Assembly: GCF_027497215.1 (NCBI RefSeq)
Contig: NZ_CP114904.1
Location: forward strand, 5,661,001 to 5,725,000
DNA: 64,000 bases
Direction of reading: 5' to 3'
Source of the DNA: Micromonospora sp. WMMD812
Lineage (GTDB): Bacteria > Actinomycetota > Actinomycetes > Mycobacteriales > Micromonosporaceae
Positions 33,380 to 42,562 of this stretch are shown here, one piece after another. Both the position numbers and the translations under genes were made by a program. The notes below the pieces were generated by a model. The model ran no database searches, was not told the origin of the DNA, and saw only the letters and a list, made by a program, of their open reading frames with translations. Position 1 is the first letter of the stretch, and every line of letters begins with the position of its first letter.

Positions 33380-33840
33380 CCGGCGCGGCTTCGGAGCGCG
33401 TTGGTGAGTCGGCTCGGGCTCGCCAGGCGTCGCTGGCGCGGCGCGGCCTCGGCGCGCTCTTCCTCTGCTGGCTCTACGGGGTGCCGTTCCTGCTGGTCAG
33501 CGGCCTGATCCGGCGGACCTCCACGCCGTACACGCCGACTCGGGAGGCGGCGCGGGCGTTCGGGGCGACCACGGACGCCCTCCTGATCGCCGGGCTCGTG
33601 CTCAACGTGGTGCTCCCGCTCGCCGGGCTGCTGCTCGCCGGGCTGGCCGGCGACGGGTACTGGCGGCGGCACTTCGCCGGGGCGTGCGCGGCGCTGGTGG
33701 TGGTGTACCTGGCCGTGGCGCTCGCCGGCGGCACGGCGACGTCGCCCCTGGTCGGCCACGTCCCGGCCGACCAGGAGCAGACGCCGCGCGTCAGCCACTG
33801 CGTCCCGATCAGCGGCGGCCGGGGTTGCCCCGGCGGTTGA
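33376..33840 (+). CDS. Small integral membrane protein
   Basis: 154 residues from GTG 33376 with hydrophobic segments at about 23-42, 68-92 and 101-121. A polar C-terminal tail (VPADQEQTPRVSHCVPISGG) follows. Coupled to the preceding membrane gene by a four-base overlap. A terminator hairpin follows at 33850-33895. Function unknown. Confidence 0.65.
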   Translation: MTGAASERVGESARARQASLARRGLGALFLCWLYGVPFLLVSGLIRRTSTPYTPTREAARAFGATTDALLIAGLVLNVVLPLAGLLLAGLAGDGYWRRHFAGACAALVVVYLAVALAGGTATSPLVGHVPADQEQTPRVSHCVPISGGRGCPGG

Positions 33841-33849
33841 CGCGTGCCG

Positions 33850-33895
33850 GGCGGCTCCGGGGTGCCGACCGTGCCGCCGCCACCCCGGAGCCGCC
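33850..33895. terminator. Convergent hairpin terminator
   Basis: Perfect 15-bp arms at 33850-33864 and 33881-33895 with a 16-nt loop between the convergent membrane-protein and ABC-permease genes. Confidence 0.75.
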
Positions 33896-33898
33896 AGG

Positions 33899-34723
33899 TC
33901 AGGAGATGTCCCGCCGGCGCAGCGTGAGCGTGCCGACGACGCCGGCCACCACCGCGTACCCGATCAGCACGACGGCGCCCGCCCAGCGCGGCGGGTTGCC
34001 GGGGATCTCGGCGCCGGTGACCATCAGCGACGACGCCAGCGACGGCACCAGCAGCTGAAGGTCGTTGATCCAGTCGCCGAACCGGCTGGCGAGGATGCTG
34101 ATCGCGATCGCCGCGCCGATGGTGCCGCCGAGGTAGAGCAGGATGCCGGTGACCGTGGCGCCGATCTGGCTGCGGATCAGCACGCCGAGACCCACGCCGA
34201 GGATCCCCCAGAGCAGGTACGCCAGCCCGTTGAGCCCGATCGCCTCCCAGGCGGCGCCGTTGTCGAGCTGCGTGCCGACGCCGACCGCCTTCAGGACCGC
34301 CGCACCGGCGACCAGGTTGAGGCCGGTGGTGACCACCCAGAAGAGCAGCGCCAGCAGAGCCGCGGCGACCAGCTTCGCCGTCATCACCGCGCTGCGGTGT
34401 GGCGAGGTGAGGAACGTGGTGGTCACCGTCTGGTGGAAGAACTCGCTGGTCACCACGATGATGCCGAGCAGCATCACGATCAGCAGGCCGAAGAACTGCC
34501 CGGTGGTGAACAGGTTCGCCGACAGCGCGTCCGGGTGGGCCGCCGCCGCGAGGGTGTCGGCCTGGTCGGGCGGCACGTCGCCGAGGTTTCCGCTGGTCAG
34601 CGTGTCCGCCTGGAGCCAGTTGATCAGCAGGGTCAGCGCCCAGAGGGGCACCGAGATGAGCGCGAAGACCCACCAGGTGCTGGTGGTCCGGATCTTGATT
34701 AGTTCGGCTCGGACCAGGTTCAT
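33899..34723 (-). CDS. ABC transporter permease (ABC-2 type)
   Basis: 274 residues starting MNLVRAELIKIRTTSTWW, the usual entry of actinobacterial ABC-2 permeases. Six hydrophobic segments follow, with the TSEFFHQTVTTTFLTSPHRSAVMTAKL cytoplasmic stretch that contacts the ATPase. Its ATG overlaps the ATPase stop by four bases. Transported substrate is not deducible; bacitracin/lantibiotic-type exporters and lipid exporters have this form. Confidence 0.88.
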   Translation of the reverse strand: MNLVRAELIKIRTTSTWWVFALISVPLWALTLLINWLQADTLTSGNLGDVPPDQADTLAAAAHPDALSANLFTTGQFFGLLIVMLLGIIVVTSEFFHQTVTTTFLTSPHRSAVMTAKLVAAALLALLFWVVTTGLNLVAGAAVLKAVGVGTQLDNGAAWEAIGLNGLAYLLWGILGVGLGVLIRSQIGATVTGILLYLGGTIGAAIAISILASRFGDWINDLQLLVPSLASSLMVTGAEIPGNPPRWAGAVVLIGYAVVAGVVGTLTLRRRDIS

Positions 34724-35655
34724 CGGATGCCCGCCTTTCCGGCCGTCAGCTCCAGGAAGACGCCTTCCAGGTCGGGGCGTTCCGTGGTGAGTTCGTGCAG
34801 CTCCACTCCCGCGGCCAGGGCGGTGCGGCCGATCGTCGGGGCGTCCACGCCGGAGACCAGCAGCGTGCCCTGCTCGTCGGTGTCGACGGTCGCCGACTGT
34901 CCCTTGAGCGCGGTAGTCAGCGCCTCGGCCTGCGGGGTGCGGACCCGGACCCGGCCACCCTGCGCCATCGACCCGATCACCTGGTCGACCGGGCCCTGCC
35001 GGACCAGCTGGCCGGCCGCGATGATCACGACGTCGTCGGCGAGCAGCTGCATCTCCGACAGCAGGTGGCTGGAGACCAGCACCGTCCGGCCCTCGTGGGC
35101 CAGGTTCTTGAGGAACCCGCGCATCCACCGGATCCCCTCCGGATCCAGCCCGTTGGCCGGCTCGTCGAGGATCAGTACCCGCGGGTCGCCGAGCATCGCG
35201 GCGGCGATGCCGAGCCGCTGCTTCATGCCGAGCGAGTAGCCCTTGAACTTGCGCTTCGCCGCCGGGGTGAGCCCGACCAGGGCCAGCGCCTCGTCGGCCC
35301 GCTGCTTCGGCAGCCCCGCCGCCGCGCAGATCACCCGCAGGTGGTTGATCCCGGTGCGGCCCTTGTGCGCGCTGGACGCCTCCAGCACCGCGCCGACGTG
35401 CCGCAGCGGAGCGGCGAGGTCGGCGTACCGCTGACCGCTGATGGTCGCCGTGCCGGCGGTCGGCGTGACCAGGTTCAGCAGCATGCGCAGGGTGGTGGTC
35501 TTCCCGGCGCCGTTCGGGCCGAGGAAGCCGGTCACCCGACCCGGCTCGACCGTGAAGGACAGGTTGTTGACCGCCCTGACGTTCTTGTACTGCTTCGTCA
35601 GGCCGGCCACCACGATCTGACCGTCGGTGGTGGGGCTTCGCTGCCCGTCAGACAT
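34720..35655 (-). CDS. ABC transporter ATP-binding protein
   Basis: 311 residues. Walker A GPNGAGKTT, signature YSLGMKQRLGIA, Walker B RVLILDEPANGLDPEG and the switch VLVSSHLL are intact. A C-terminal 80-residue extension (VRVRTPQAEALTTALKGQSA) is typical of the DrrA/CcmA-like exporters. ATG 35655 follows GGGAGGAG. It pairs with the permease at 33899. Confidence 0.92.
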   Translation of the reverse strand: MSDGQRSPTTDGQIVVAGLTKQYKNVRAVNNLSFTVEPGRVTGFLGPNGAGKTTTLRMLLNLVTPTAGTATISGQRYADLAAPLRHVGAVLEASSAHKGRTGINHLRVICAAAGLPKQRADEALALVGLTPAAKRKFKGYSLGMKQRLGIAAAMLGDPRVLILDEPANGLDPEGIRWMRGFLKNLAHEGRTVLVSSHLLSEMQLLADDVVIIAAGQLVRQGPVDQVIGSMAQGGRVRVRTPQAEALTTALKGQSATVDTDEQGTLLVSGVDAPTIGRTALAAGVELHELTTERPDLEGVFLELTAGKAGIR

Positions 35656-35868
35656 CGTTCTCCTCCCGTGCGGTGGCGTCGAGGTGCGCCGTGGCACAGC
35701 GTGACGGGCCGAGGCAACAAGGTCAATCAGGCGCGGTCCGTAGCTTCGTGTCCGTCTCAGGCAGGAGGCGCCTCCTCCTCAGGGACGATGGGCGCGTCAC
35801 CGGTCACGCCCGGGGCGACGGCCGCCCGCGTGGGCCGGCCGCTCGGGCGACTGCGCGTCGCCCGCCGC

Positions 35869-36531
35869 TCAGGGGGTCGCGGGGGCCAGCGCGATCCACG
35901 TCGCCCGGGCGCTGGCGAGCAGCGTGCCGTCCGGGCCGTACAGACTGGTGTGCACCCGGGCCTTGCGCTCCTCGACGTCGACCGTCACGCCGGTCACCAC
36001 GCACTCGTCACCCGGCTGCGGCAGCGCCTCGACCAGCGCGGCGATCCGGCCCAGGACATACGGGCGGCCGGGGGCGATCACCGACCACCCGCCCGGGCAG
36101 TCCAGCGCCGCCCAGGCCGTCGCCGTCGTGACCTGCTCCGGCGCTCGGAACGGCGCGGCCGTCCGGCCGTCCGGCAACCGGCCGGGGAAGATCCGCAGCC
36201 CGTCCGGCCGCTCGGGACCGCAGACGTAGCAGCCGGGGAAGGGGTGGTCGACCAGTCCGGGGTACGCCGCCGAGGCGGCGGTCGCGGTCGCCCGGTCCAC
36301 CGGCGGCACCACCGCGTCGAACCCGGCCGTCGGGCGTAGCTCGGCGACCACCAGCCCGGCCGGGTCGCGGACCTCGCCGTCGACGAGGCTCAGCGGGATG
36401 TCCAGCGGCGGCGGTCGGCGCAGGGTCACCTCCACCGGCCCGGGCACCTCGGCGGCGCCGGCGAAGACCCCGGCGCTCCAGCCGCCGTTTCCCGAGCCGG
36501 GTGGCCCGTTGTAACGGGATTCGATGCGCAT
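35869..36531 (-). CDS. Hotdog-fold/thioesterase-like protein
   Basis: 220 residues. MRIESRYNGPPGSGNGGWSAGVFAG resembles the first part of a hotdog domain; a second half, QVTTATAWAALDCPGGWSVIA and CVVTGVTVDVEERKARVHTSLY, follows. A central segment HPFPGCYVCGPERPDGLRIFP holds a CxxC-type loop. It may bind or hydrolyse an acyl-CoA or similar thioester; no catalytic residue can be assigned. Divergent from the olsB-like gene. Confidence 0.7.
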   Translation of the reverse strand: MRIESRYNGPPGSGNGGWSAGVFAGAAEVPGPVEVTLRRPPPLDIPLSLVDGEVRDPAGLVVAELRPTAGFDAVVPPVDRATATAASAAYPGLVDHPFPGCYVCGPERPDGLRIFPGRLPDGRTAAPFRAPEQVTTATAWAALDCPGGWSVIAPGRPYVLGRIAALVEALPQPGDECVVTGVTVDVEERKARVHTSLYGPDGTLLASARATWIALAPATP

Positions 36532-36693
36532 CGGCGGCCTCCGTGCGGACGCGGCCCGGCGTCGTCGCCGGGCTTCGCCCGGCAGCTTCGCACGGTTCCG
36601 GTGGCCTGGCGCACACGGGCCGCCGACCGCCGTTCACCGGATCGACACTCCTCGCCACCCGGACTGGCAACCCGGGACCCCTACACAGATGCC

Positions 36694-37470
36694 ATGGCCG
36701 TTCTGCACGCCGCTGGGACCCCCCTCTCGACCAGCGGTTACACCCTGTCGATCGCCGATGACCCGACCCAGGTCGCGGCCGCGCAACGCCTCCGTCACGA
36801 GGTGTTCGCCACCGAACTCGGCGCCACCCTGCACCCGGGGAGCGACGGGCTCGACGTCGACCCCTTCGACCAGTACTGCGACCACCTGATCGTCCGGCAG
36901 GAGAGCACGGGCCAGGTGGTCGGCACGTACCGACTGCTGCCGCCGGGCCGGACCGACCGCCGGTACTCCGAGACGGAGTTCGACCTGGCCGCGCACGACG
37001 CGCTTCGGGACGATCTCGTCGAGACGGGCCGTTCCTGCGTCCACCCTGATCATCGCTCCGGCGCCGTGATCAATCTGATGTGGGCCGGCATCGCCCGTTA
37101 CCTGCATCTGCGCGGATCCCGCTGGCTGGGCGGGTGCGCGTCGGTGCCGGTGGCCGACGGCGGCAAGGCGGTGGCCGAGGTGTGGGCCCTGGTCCAGGCA
37201 CGGCACCTGGCGCCGCCGCCGCTGCGCGTCAACCCGCTGCGGCCCTGGTTCGCCGAGGCGCCCGCCGACGGACTGGAGCCGGTCGGCGGTGCGGCCGGTC
37301 GCGCCCTGGTGCCGCCGCTGCTCCGCGGCTACCTGCGGCTCGGCGCCTGGGTGTGCGGCGAGCCGGCGTACGACCCCGACTTCGGCGTCGCCGACTTCTA
37401 CGTGCTCTTCTCCCTGGACCGGATGAACCCGCGTTACCTGCGGCACTTCCTGGGCGGAGCGGACGAGTGA
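36694..37470 (+). CDS. GNAT-type N-acyltransferase, OlsB-like
   Basis: 258 residues. Features of the ornithine-acyl-ACP N-acyltransferase/acyl-homoserine-lactone-like fold: AAAQRLRHEVFATELGA, DPFDQYCDHLIVRQ, VVGTYRLLPPG, VETGRSCVHPDHRSGAVINLMWAGIARYL and FSLDRMNPRYLRHFLG. The overlap with a PlsC-family gene (GTGA) gives the olsB-olsA order known for ornithine-lipid synthesis. The first step would make lyso-ornithine lipid from ornithine and 3-hydroxyacyl-ACP. The function is inferred from the gene pair. Confidence 0.8.
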   Translation: MAVLHAAGTPLSTSGYTLSIADDPTQVAAAQRLRHEVFATELGATLHPGSDGLDVDPFDQYCDHLIVRQESTGQVVGTYRLLPPGRTDRRYSETEFDLAAHDALRDDLVETGRSCVHPDHRSGAVINLMWAGIARYLHLRGSRWLGGCASVPVADGGKAVAEVWALVQARHLAPPPLRVNPLRPWFAEAPADGLEPVGGAAGRALVPPLLRGYLRLGAWVCGEPAYDPDFGVADFYVLFSLDRMNPRYLRHFLGGADE

Positions 37471-38585
37471 CCACGGTGCCGCACGACCTCTGGCGTCCGT
37501 CGTCCGGCTGCGGCGAGCAGTGCCTGCCGGTGCCGGGGGAGGTGCCGACCGTACCGGTCGCCCTACGGCTGGGCCGGATGCTCGCCGGGGCGGGGATGCT
37601 CCTGGCCGGCGCCGGGGTGGCCGCCGCACTGCCGCTGCTGCCGGCGCGGGACGGGCAGGCCGCCGTGCGGGCCTGGGCCCGGGGGACGGCGCGCGCGTTC
37701 GGGGTGCGTCTGCTCGTCCGCGGCCGGTTGCCCCGGCGGCGAGCGCTGCTGGTCGCCAACCACGTCTCCTGGCTGGACATCCTCGCGGTGCTGGCCGTCG
37801 GGCCGGCCCGGATGGTCGCGAAGCACGAGGTCCGGTCCTGGCCGCTGGTCGGGCTGCTGGCCGCCGCGGCGGGCACCATCTTCGTGGACCGGTCCCGGCC
37901 GCGGGAGCTGCCGGCCACGGTGCGCCGGGTCGCCGACGCGCTGCGGGCCGGCCGACCGGTCGCGGCCTTCCCGGAGGGTACGACCTGGTGCGCGGGCGAG
38001 GGCGTGGTGGACTGCCGCCCCGCCGGTGGCTTCCGGCCGGCCGTCTTCCAGGCGGCGGTCGACGCCGGCGCGCCGGTGGTGCCGCTGCGCCTGAGCTACC
38101 GCTCGTCGGCCACCGGGTCGGGCACCACCGCGGCGGCCTTCCTCGGCGAGGACACCCTGCTGCGCTCGGTGCGCCGGGTGGTCGCGGCCCGGGGGCTGGA
38201 GGTCAGGGTGACCGTGGGCGCGGCGCTGCACCCGGGTGCGGACGCGGACCGACGCCTGCTCGCCCGGACCGCCGAGTCGGCCGTACACCTGGTGCCCGCG
38301 CCGCCGGTGCTGGTCCCGCTGCAGCCGGCCGGTGCCCCGACCCCGGCGACCGCACCGGTCCCGGCGACCGCGCTCGCCCCCGCGACCGTGCCGGTCCCCG
38401 CGACCGTGCCGGTCCCGGCGGCGGTGTCGGGCGGCGCGGCCGTGCCGGTCGCGGCTGGCCTGGACGCGCCGCACGAGGCGACCGCGGTCACCGTCCCGGC
38501 CGGGCTGGTCCCGCTGGCCGGGTCCGGCGCCCAGGACGGCGGCGAGCCGGCCGGCACGGGGCGGGGGCTCGACCTGGCGGCCTGA
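37467..38585 (+). CDS. PlsC-family acyltransferase, OlsA-like, with low-complexity tail
   Basis: 372 residues. The catalytic motif NHVSWLDIL (H-x4-D) at about 107-112, FVDRSRPRE and FPEGTTWC are typical of 1-acylglycerol-3-phosphate acyltransferases. Two membrane segments precede it. Residues about 290-350 form a Pro/Ala/Val/Thr repeat (PATAPVPATALAPATVPVP), probably disordered. Translationally coupled to the OlsB-like gene, so it likely completes ornithine lipid by O-acylation; general phosphatidic acid synthesis is the alternative. Confidence 0.82.
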   Translation: MTTVPHDLWRPSSGCGEQCLPVPGEVPTVPVALRLGRMLAGAGMLLAGAGVAAALPLLPARDGQAAVRAWARGTARAFGVRLLVRGRLPRRRALLVANHVSWLDILAVLAVGPARMVAKHEVRSWPLVGLLAAAAGTIFVDRSRPRELPATVRRVADALRAGRPVAAFPEGTTWCAGEGVVDCRPAGGFRPAVFQAAVDAGAPVVPLRLSYRSSATGSGTTAAAFLGEDTLLRSVRRVVAARGLEVRVTVGAALHPGADADRRLLARTAESAVHLVPAPPVLVPLQPAGAPTPATAPVPATALAPATVPVPATVPVPAAVSGGAAVPVAAGLDAPHEATAVTVPAGLVPLAGSGAQDGGEPAGTGRGLDLAA

Positions 38586-38593
38586 CGAGACGC

Positions 38594-38623
38594 GACAGTC
38601 TTGTGCTGTCGCGATGTATCGCG
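38594..38623. promoter_or_regulatory. Probable PadR operator before the DUF4097 gene
   Basis: CGCGATGTATCGCG (38610-38623) is a perfect 6-bp inverted repeat around GT, of the ATGTATCGCGATACAT type seen at PadR-controlled promoters. Just before it GACAG (38594-38598) pairs with CTGTC (38606-38610). It lies about 55 bp upstream of the operon whose second gene is a PadR regulator. Confidence 0.6.
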
Positions 38624-38676
38624 TTATCGTTCGTCCCGTCGGACGCGCCGTCGGCGTGTCGCGAAGGGAGGACGCC

Positions 38677-39504
38677 ATGGCCGGTTGGACGGTCGACAGC
38701 CCACAGCGGCTCACTCTGGACGGCCCGGTCACCCGGCTCGACGTCCGACTGTTCACCGGGCGGCTGAACGTCGTCGCCACGGACGGCCCGGCCCGGGTCG
38801 ACATCACCCGGGTGGGGCGCCGCCCGGTGCTGGTCGAGCACCAGGACGGGCGGCTCTCCGTCCGGCAGGAGCGCGGCCGGCGCTGGTCCGACCTGTTCTG
38901 GTGGGGGCCGTGGGGGTGGCCGCGGGTGGACGTCTCCATCGCGGTCCCCGCCGACGTGTCGGCCGGCCTGCGCCTGGTCGACGGCTCGTTGGTCGTCTCG
39001 GGCCTGCGCCGGCAGACCAAGGCCGACGTCACCTCCGGTCAGATCACCCTGATGGGGCTGCGCGGGATCACCTCCGCGAAGATCGTCTCCGGTCCGGTGG
39101 AGGCGCTCGGCGTGGCCGGCGACCTCACCATGGAGACCGTCTCCGGCGAGGTGATCCTGGCCGACGGCGCCGCGGCGCAGGTCCGGGCACAGACCGTCTC
39201 GGGGGCGATCACCTGCGACCTGGACAACCCGCGACGCAGCGAGATCCGGCTGCACACGATCTCCGGCAGCATCACCGTCCGGGTGCGCGAGGACAGCGAC
39301 CTGGCCGTCCGGCTGCACACCACCGCCGGCCGGATCACCAGCGGCTTCCCCCAGGTGCGCACGGAGTCGACGCTCGGCTCGGTGAGCAACAGCGAGGGGG
39401 TCCTCGGCGCCGGCGCCGGTAAGCTCTGGGCGTCCGCCACGTCCGGCAGCATCGCGCTGCTCGCCCGCCCGGTGGACGAGGACGACGAGGAGGAGCTGCC
39501 GTGA
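38677..39504 (+). CDS. DUF4097-family beta-repeat protein
   Basis: 275 residues of repeated short beta strands: TVDSPQRLTLDGPVTRLDVRLFTGRLNVV, then SGQITLMGLRG, SGPVEALGVAGDLTMETVSGEVILADG, SGAITCDLD and SGSITVRV. The repeated SG-x-I/V pattern is the DUF4097 right-handed beta-helix. A Trp-rich stretch (FWWGPWGWPRV) interrupts the N-terminal part. No signal peptide. It overlaps the PadR gene by four bases. Biochemical role unknown. Confidence 0.8.
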   Translation: MAGWTVDSPQRLTLDGPVTRLDVRLFTGRLNVVATDGPARVDITRVGRRPVLVEHQDGRLSVRQERGRRWSDLFWWGPWGWPRVDVSIAVPADVSAGLRLVDGSLVVSGLRRQTKADVTSGQITLMGLRGITSAKIVSGPVEALGVAGDLTMETVSGEVILADGAAAQVRAQTVSGAITCDLDNPRRSEIRLHTISGSITVRVREDSDLAVRLHTTAGRITSGFPQVRTESTLGSVSNSEGVLGAGAGKLWASATSGSIALLARPVDEDDEEELP

Positions 39505-40112
39505 CGGGCGTGTTCAGTCACGGGCGGCTCCGGCTCTACCTGCTGAAGCTCCTCGACGACGGCCCGAAGCACGGTTACGAGTTGATCCGGCTGCTGGAGG
39601 ACCGCTTCCTCGGCCTGTACGCCCCGAGCGCCGGCACGATCTACCCGCGGCTGCAACGGCTCGAAGCGGAGGGCCTGGTCAGCCACACCGCCGCCGGCGG
39701 GCGCAAGACCTACGAGATCACCGAGGCCGGCCGCGACGAGCTGCGCCAGCGCGCCGGCGAGCTGGTTACCCTCGAGTCGGACATCGCGGCCTCGGTGGAG
39801 GACCTCTCCAGCCTGGCCGGCGAGATCCAGACGGAGGTGCGCGGCTCGGTCCGCGACCTCAAGCGGGAGCTGCGGGAGGCCGCCCGGCAGACCCGGCGGA
39901 CGCGGTGGGAGCCGCCACCGTTCGTGCCGGGCCCGCCGCCGCGCCCCGAGCCCGCCGCGCCCCTGCTCGCCGAGTTCGACGAGCGGCTGGCCACCTTCGC
40001 CGCCGAGGTGGGCCGGCTGGTCCGGGCCCGCCGGTTCAGCGACGCACAGCTGAGCACCGCGATCCGGCTGCTCGACGGCGCCCTGGACGGGCTCCGCCGG
40101 CTGCTGCGCTGA
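39501..40112 (+). CDS. PadR-family transcriptional regulator
   Basis: 203 residues. The winged-helix domain (LRLYLLKLLDDGPKHGYELIRLLEDRFLGLYAPSAGTIYPRLQRLEAEGLVS) is in the first 70 residues. A long helix follows (QRAGELVTLESDIAASVEDLSSLAGEIQTEV) for dimerisation. A Pro-rich linker separates a C-terminal helix pair. It probably represses its own operon through the palindrome at 38594-38623. Confidence 0.92.
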   Translation: MTGVFSHGRLRLYLLKLLDDGPKHGYELIRLLEDRFLGLYAPSAGTIYPRLQRLEAEGLVSHTAAGGRKTYEITEAGRDELRQRAGELVTLESDIAASVEDLSSLAGEIQTEVRGSVRDLKRELREAARQTRRTRWEPPPFVPGPPPRPEPAAPLLAEFDERLATFAAEVGRLVRARRFSDAQLSTAIRLLDGALDGLRRLLR

Positions 40113-40245
40113 CCCCGGCGAACGCGCGGGCGTTTCCGGCATCGGGAGTCGATCAGGCAGACTGTCGGTGCGGGCGCTCGGCGCTCACAGCCTTTTTGCA
40201 GGAAGCGTCCAGCGCGGGCGCAGCCGGGGCACGGATGATGGGGCA

Positions 40246-40947
40246 ATGCCCGCTACCCAGACCGAGGCGCGACTGCTCGTCGTCGAGGACGACCCCAACA
40301 TCCTCGAACTGCTCTCCGCGAGCCTGCGGTTCGCGGGCTTCGACGTGGCGACCGCGACCAGCGGCAGCGCGGCGCTGAACGCCGCCAAGGACCACCGGCC
40401 CGACCTGGTGGTGCTCGACGTGATGCTGCCCGACCTGGACGGGTTCGAGGTCATCCGGATGCTCCGCGAGGGCGGCACGCGTACGCCGGTGGTGTTCCTG
40501 ACCGCCCGGGACGCCACCGACGACAAGATCCGCGGGCTGACCCTGGGCGGCGACGACTACGTCACCAAGCCGTTCAGCCTGGAGGAGTTGACCGCGCGGA
40601 TCCGGGCGGTGCTGCGCCGTACGAGCAGCGGCGAGGCCGCGCCCTCCCGGCTCACCTTCGCCGACCTGGAGCTGGACGAGGAGACCCACGAGGTCTACCG
40701 GGCCGGCCAGCGGGTGCAGCTGTCGCCGACCGAGTTCAAGCTGCTGCGCTACCTGATGCTCAACGCCAACCGGGTGCTCTCCAAGGCGCAGATCCTCGAC
40801 CACGTGTGGAACTACGACTTCCGCGGTGACGACAACATCGTCGAGTCCTACATCTCCTACCTGCGCCGCAAGGTGGACACCACCCAGCCCCGGCTCATCC
40901 ACACCCTGCGCGGGGTGGGGTACGTGCTGCGCAAGCCGGCGGCGTGA
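40246..40947 (+). CDS. OmpR/PhoP-family response regulator
   Basis: 233 residues. The receiver domain has the acidic pocket VVEDDP, phospho-acceptor Asp58 (VVLDVMLPDLDG), and FLTARDATDDKIRGLTLGGDDYVTKPFS; the C-terminal winged helix has LSPTEFKLLRYLMLNANRVLSKAQILDHVW and YISYLRRKVD. It is strikingly similar to mycobacterial PhoP in pattern. ATG 40246 is used. It overlaps the histidine kinase by four bases. Confidence 0.93.
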   Translation: MPATQTEARLLVVEDDPNILELLSASLRFAGFDVATATSGSAALNAAKDHRPDLVVLDVMLPDLDGFEVIRMLREGGTRTPVVFLTARDATDDKIRGLTLGGDDYVTKPFSLEELTARIRAVLRRTSSGEAAPSRLTFADLELDEETHEVYRAGQRVQLSPTEFKLLRYLMLNANRVLSKAQILDHVWNYDFRGDDNIVESYISYLRRKVDTTQPRLIHTLRGVGYVLRKPAA

Positions 40948-42500
40948 ACGCCGTTCACCAGGCGAAGGGGCGGCTGCGGAGCGTACCCCTGCGGGTGAAG
41001 CTGGTCACCGCGGTGCTGGCCCTGGTCGCCGTGGCGCTCCTGGTGATCAGCTCGCTGACCACCTTCTTTCTGCGTAGTTATCTGGTCGGCCAGGTGGACG
41101 GGCAGTTGCAGAGTGCCAGCCGTGCCCTGGGCCCGCTGGTCCCGCTCCTGCGCGCCGGCCAGGTGAAGGCGTCGCTGCCCAGCGACTACGTCGTGGTGCT
41201 CGCCGACCGCGACACGGTGAGCCAGCCCAGCTACGACGACATCGCGCTGGACCCGCCGCAGCTGCCCCGCTTCCCCGCCGACGTGTCGGGGTTCGCCGCG
41301 CGCGAGGGCGAGCCGTTCACCGTGACCTCCCAGGACGGCCGGACCCGCTGGCGGGTGTACTACGCCGCGCTGTCCGAGGACGAGGTGCTGGCGGTCGGGC
41401 AGCCGCTCACCGACGTCGACCGGGCGGTGAAGCGGCTGGTCTGGATAGACCTGCTGGTCGGCGGCGCGGTGCTGGTCATGCTCGCGTCGCTCGGCGCCGC
41501 GATCGTCCGCACCAGCCTGAAACCGCTCGTGGAGATCGAACGCACCGCCGCCGCGATCGCCGGCGGCGACCTGACCCGGCGCGTCCCCGACCCCGAGGAA
41601 GGGCAGGAGTACCCCACGTCGGAGCTGGGCCGGCTGTCCCGGGCGCTCAACGCGATGCTGACCCAGATCGAGGCGGCCTTCACCGCCCGGGCCGCCTCGG
41701 AGACGGCGGCCCGCTCGGCCGAGGTGGCCGCCCGGGACGCGGCCGTCGCCGCCCAGGCGTCCGAGGCGCGGGCGCGGCGCTCGGAGGAGCGGATGCGGCA
41801 GTTCGTCGCGGACGCCTCACACGAGCTGCGTACCCCGCTGACGACCATCCGCGGCTTCGCCGAGCTGTACCGGCAGGGCGCGGCGCGGGCGCCGGAGCAG
41901 ACCGCCGGCCTGCTGCGCCGGATCGAGGACGAGGCGGCCCGGATGGGGCTGCTGGTGGAGGACCTCCTGCTGCTCGCCCGGCTGGACCGGGAGCGGCCGA
42001 TCTCGCTGGCCCCGGTGGAGCTGCCGGTGCTCGCCGGCGACGCGGTGCAGGCCGCCCGGGCGGTGGCGCCGGACCGGCGGATCCAGTTGGAGATCGAGCC
42101 GGGGTCCGGTCCGCTGGTGGTCCTCGGGGACGACGCCCGGCTCCGGCAGGTGATCGGCAACCTGATGACGAACGCGCTGACCCACACTCCGCCGGACGCC
42201 TCGGTGACCCTGCGGCTGCGTGCCGAGCCCGGCAACCTGGCCGTGGTGGAGGTCGCCGACACCGGCCCCGGTCTCTCCCCGGAGCAGGCGGAGCGGGTGT
42301 TCGAGCGGTTCTACCGGGCCGACGCCGCCCGCACCCGGCGGGCCGACGGCAACACCGGCACCGGCCTCGGCCTGGCCATCGTGGCGGCCCTGGTGACCGC
42401 CCACCACGGCATGGTCGAGGTGGGCGAGACGCCCGGCGGCGGGGCGACCTTCCGGGTGCGGCTACCCCTGGTGCCCGAGGCCGCCGAGGTCGTCGAGTGA
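40944..42500 (+). CDS. Membrane sensor histidine kinase
   Basis: 518 residues from GTG. TM1 (VKLVTAVLALVAVALLVISSL), an extracellular sensor of about 120 residues, TM2 (LLVGGAVLVMLASLGAAIV), a HAMP linker, then a coiled helix of Ala/Glu/Arg (RAASETAARSAEVAARDAAV) before the H box FVADASHELRTPLTTIRGFAELYRQG (His293). ATP-binding N, G1 and G2 boxes are intact (DTGPGLSPEQAERVF, GTGLGLAIVAALV). Partner of the preceding response regulator. The sensed signal is unknown. Confidence 0.93.
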   Translation: MNAVHQAKGRLRSVPLRVKLVTAVLALVAVALLVISSLTTFFLRSYLVGQVDGQLQSASRALGPLVPLLRAGQVKASLPSDYVVVLADRDTVSQPSYDDIALDPPQLPRFPADVSGFAAREGEPFTVTSQDGRTRWRVYYAALSEDEVLAVGQPLTDVDRAVKRLVWIDLLVGGAVLVMLASLGAAIVRTSLKPLVEIERTAAAIAGGDLTRRVPDPEEGQEYPTSELGRLSRALNAMLTQIEAAFTARAASETAARSAEVAARDAAVAAQASEARARRSEERMRQFVADASHELRTPLTTIRGFAELYRQGAARAPEQTAGLLRRIEDEAARMGLLVEDLLLLARLDRERPISLAPVELPVLAGDAVQAARAVAPDRRIQLEIEPGSGPLVVLGDDARLRQVIGNLMTNALTHTPPDASVTLRLRAEPGNLAVVEVADTGPGLSPEQAERVFERFYRADAARTRRADGNTGTGLGLAIVAALVTAHHGMVEVGETPGGGATFRVRLPLVPEAAEVVE

Positions 42501-42562
42501 CTTTCAGCCAACTTCCAGTCGGGTTCCAGGCTGGTCGCAGTGGCACGGGAGAAGGTTGATCC

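Noticed and set aside
35763..35776. AGGAGGCGCCTCCT palindrome as a regulatory site
   Set aside because: Perfect but short and of a composition expected by chance; no repeat or gene context to support it.
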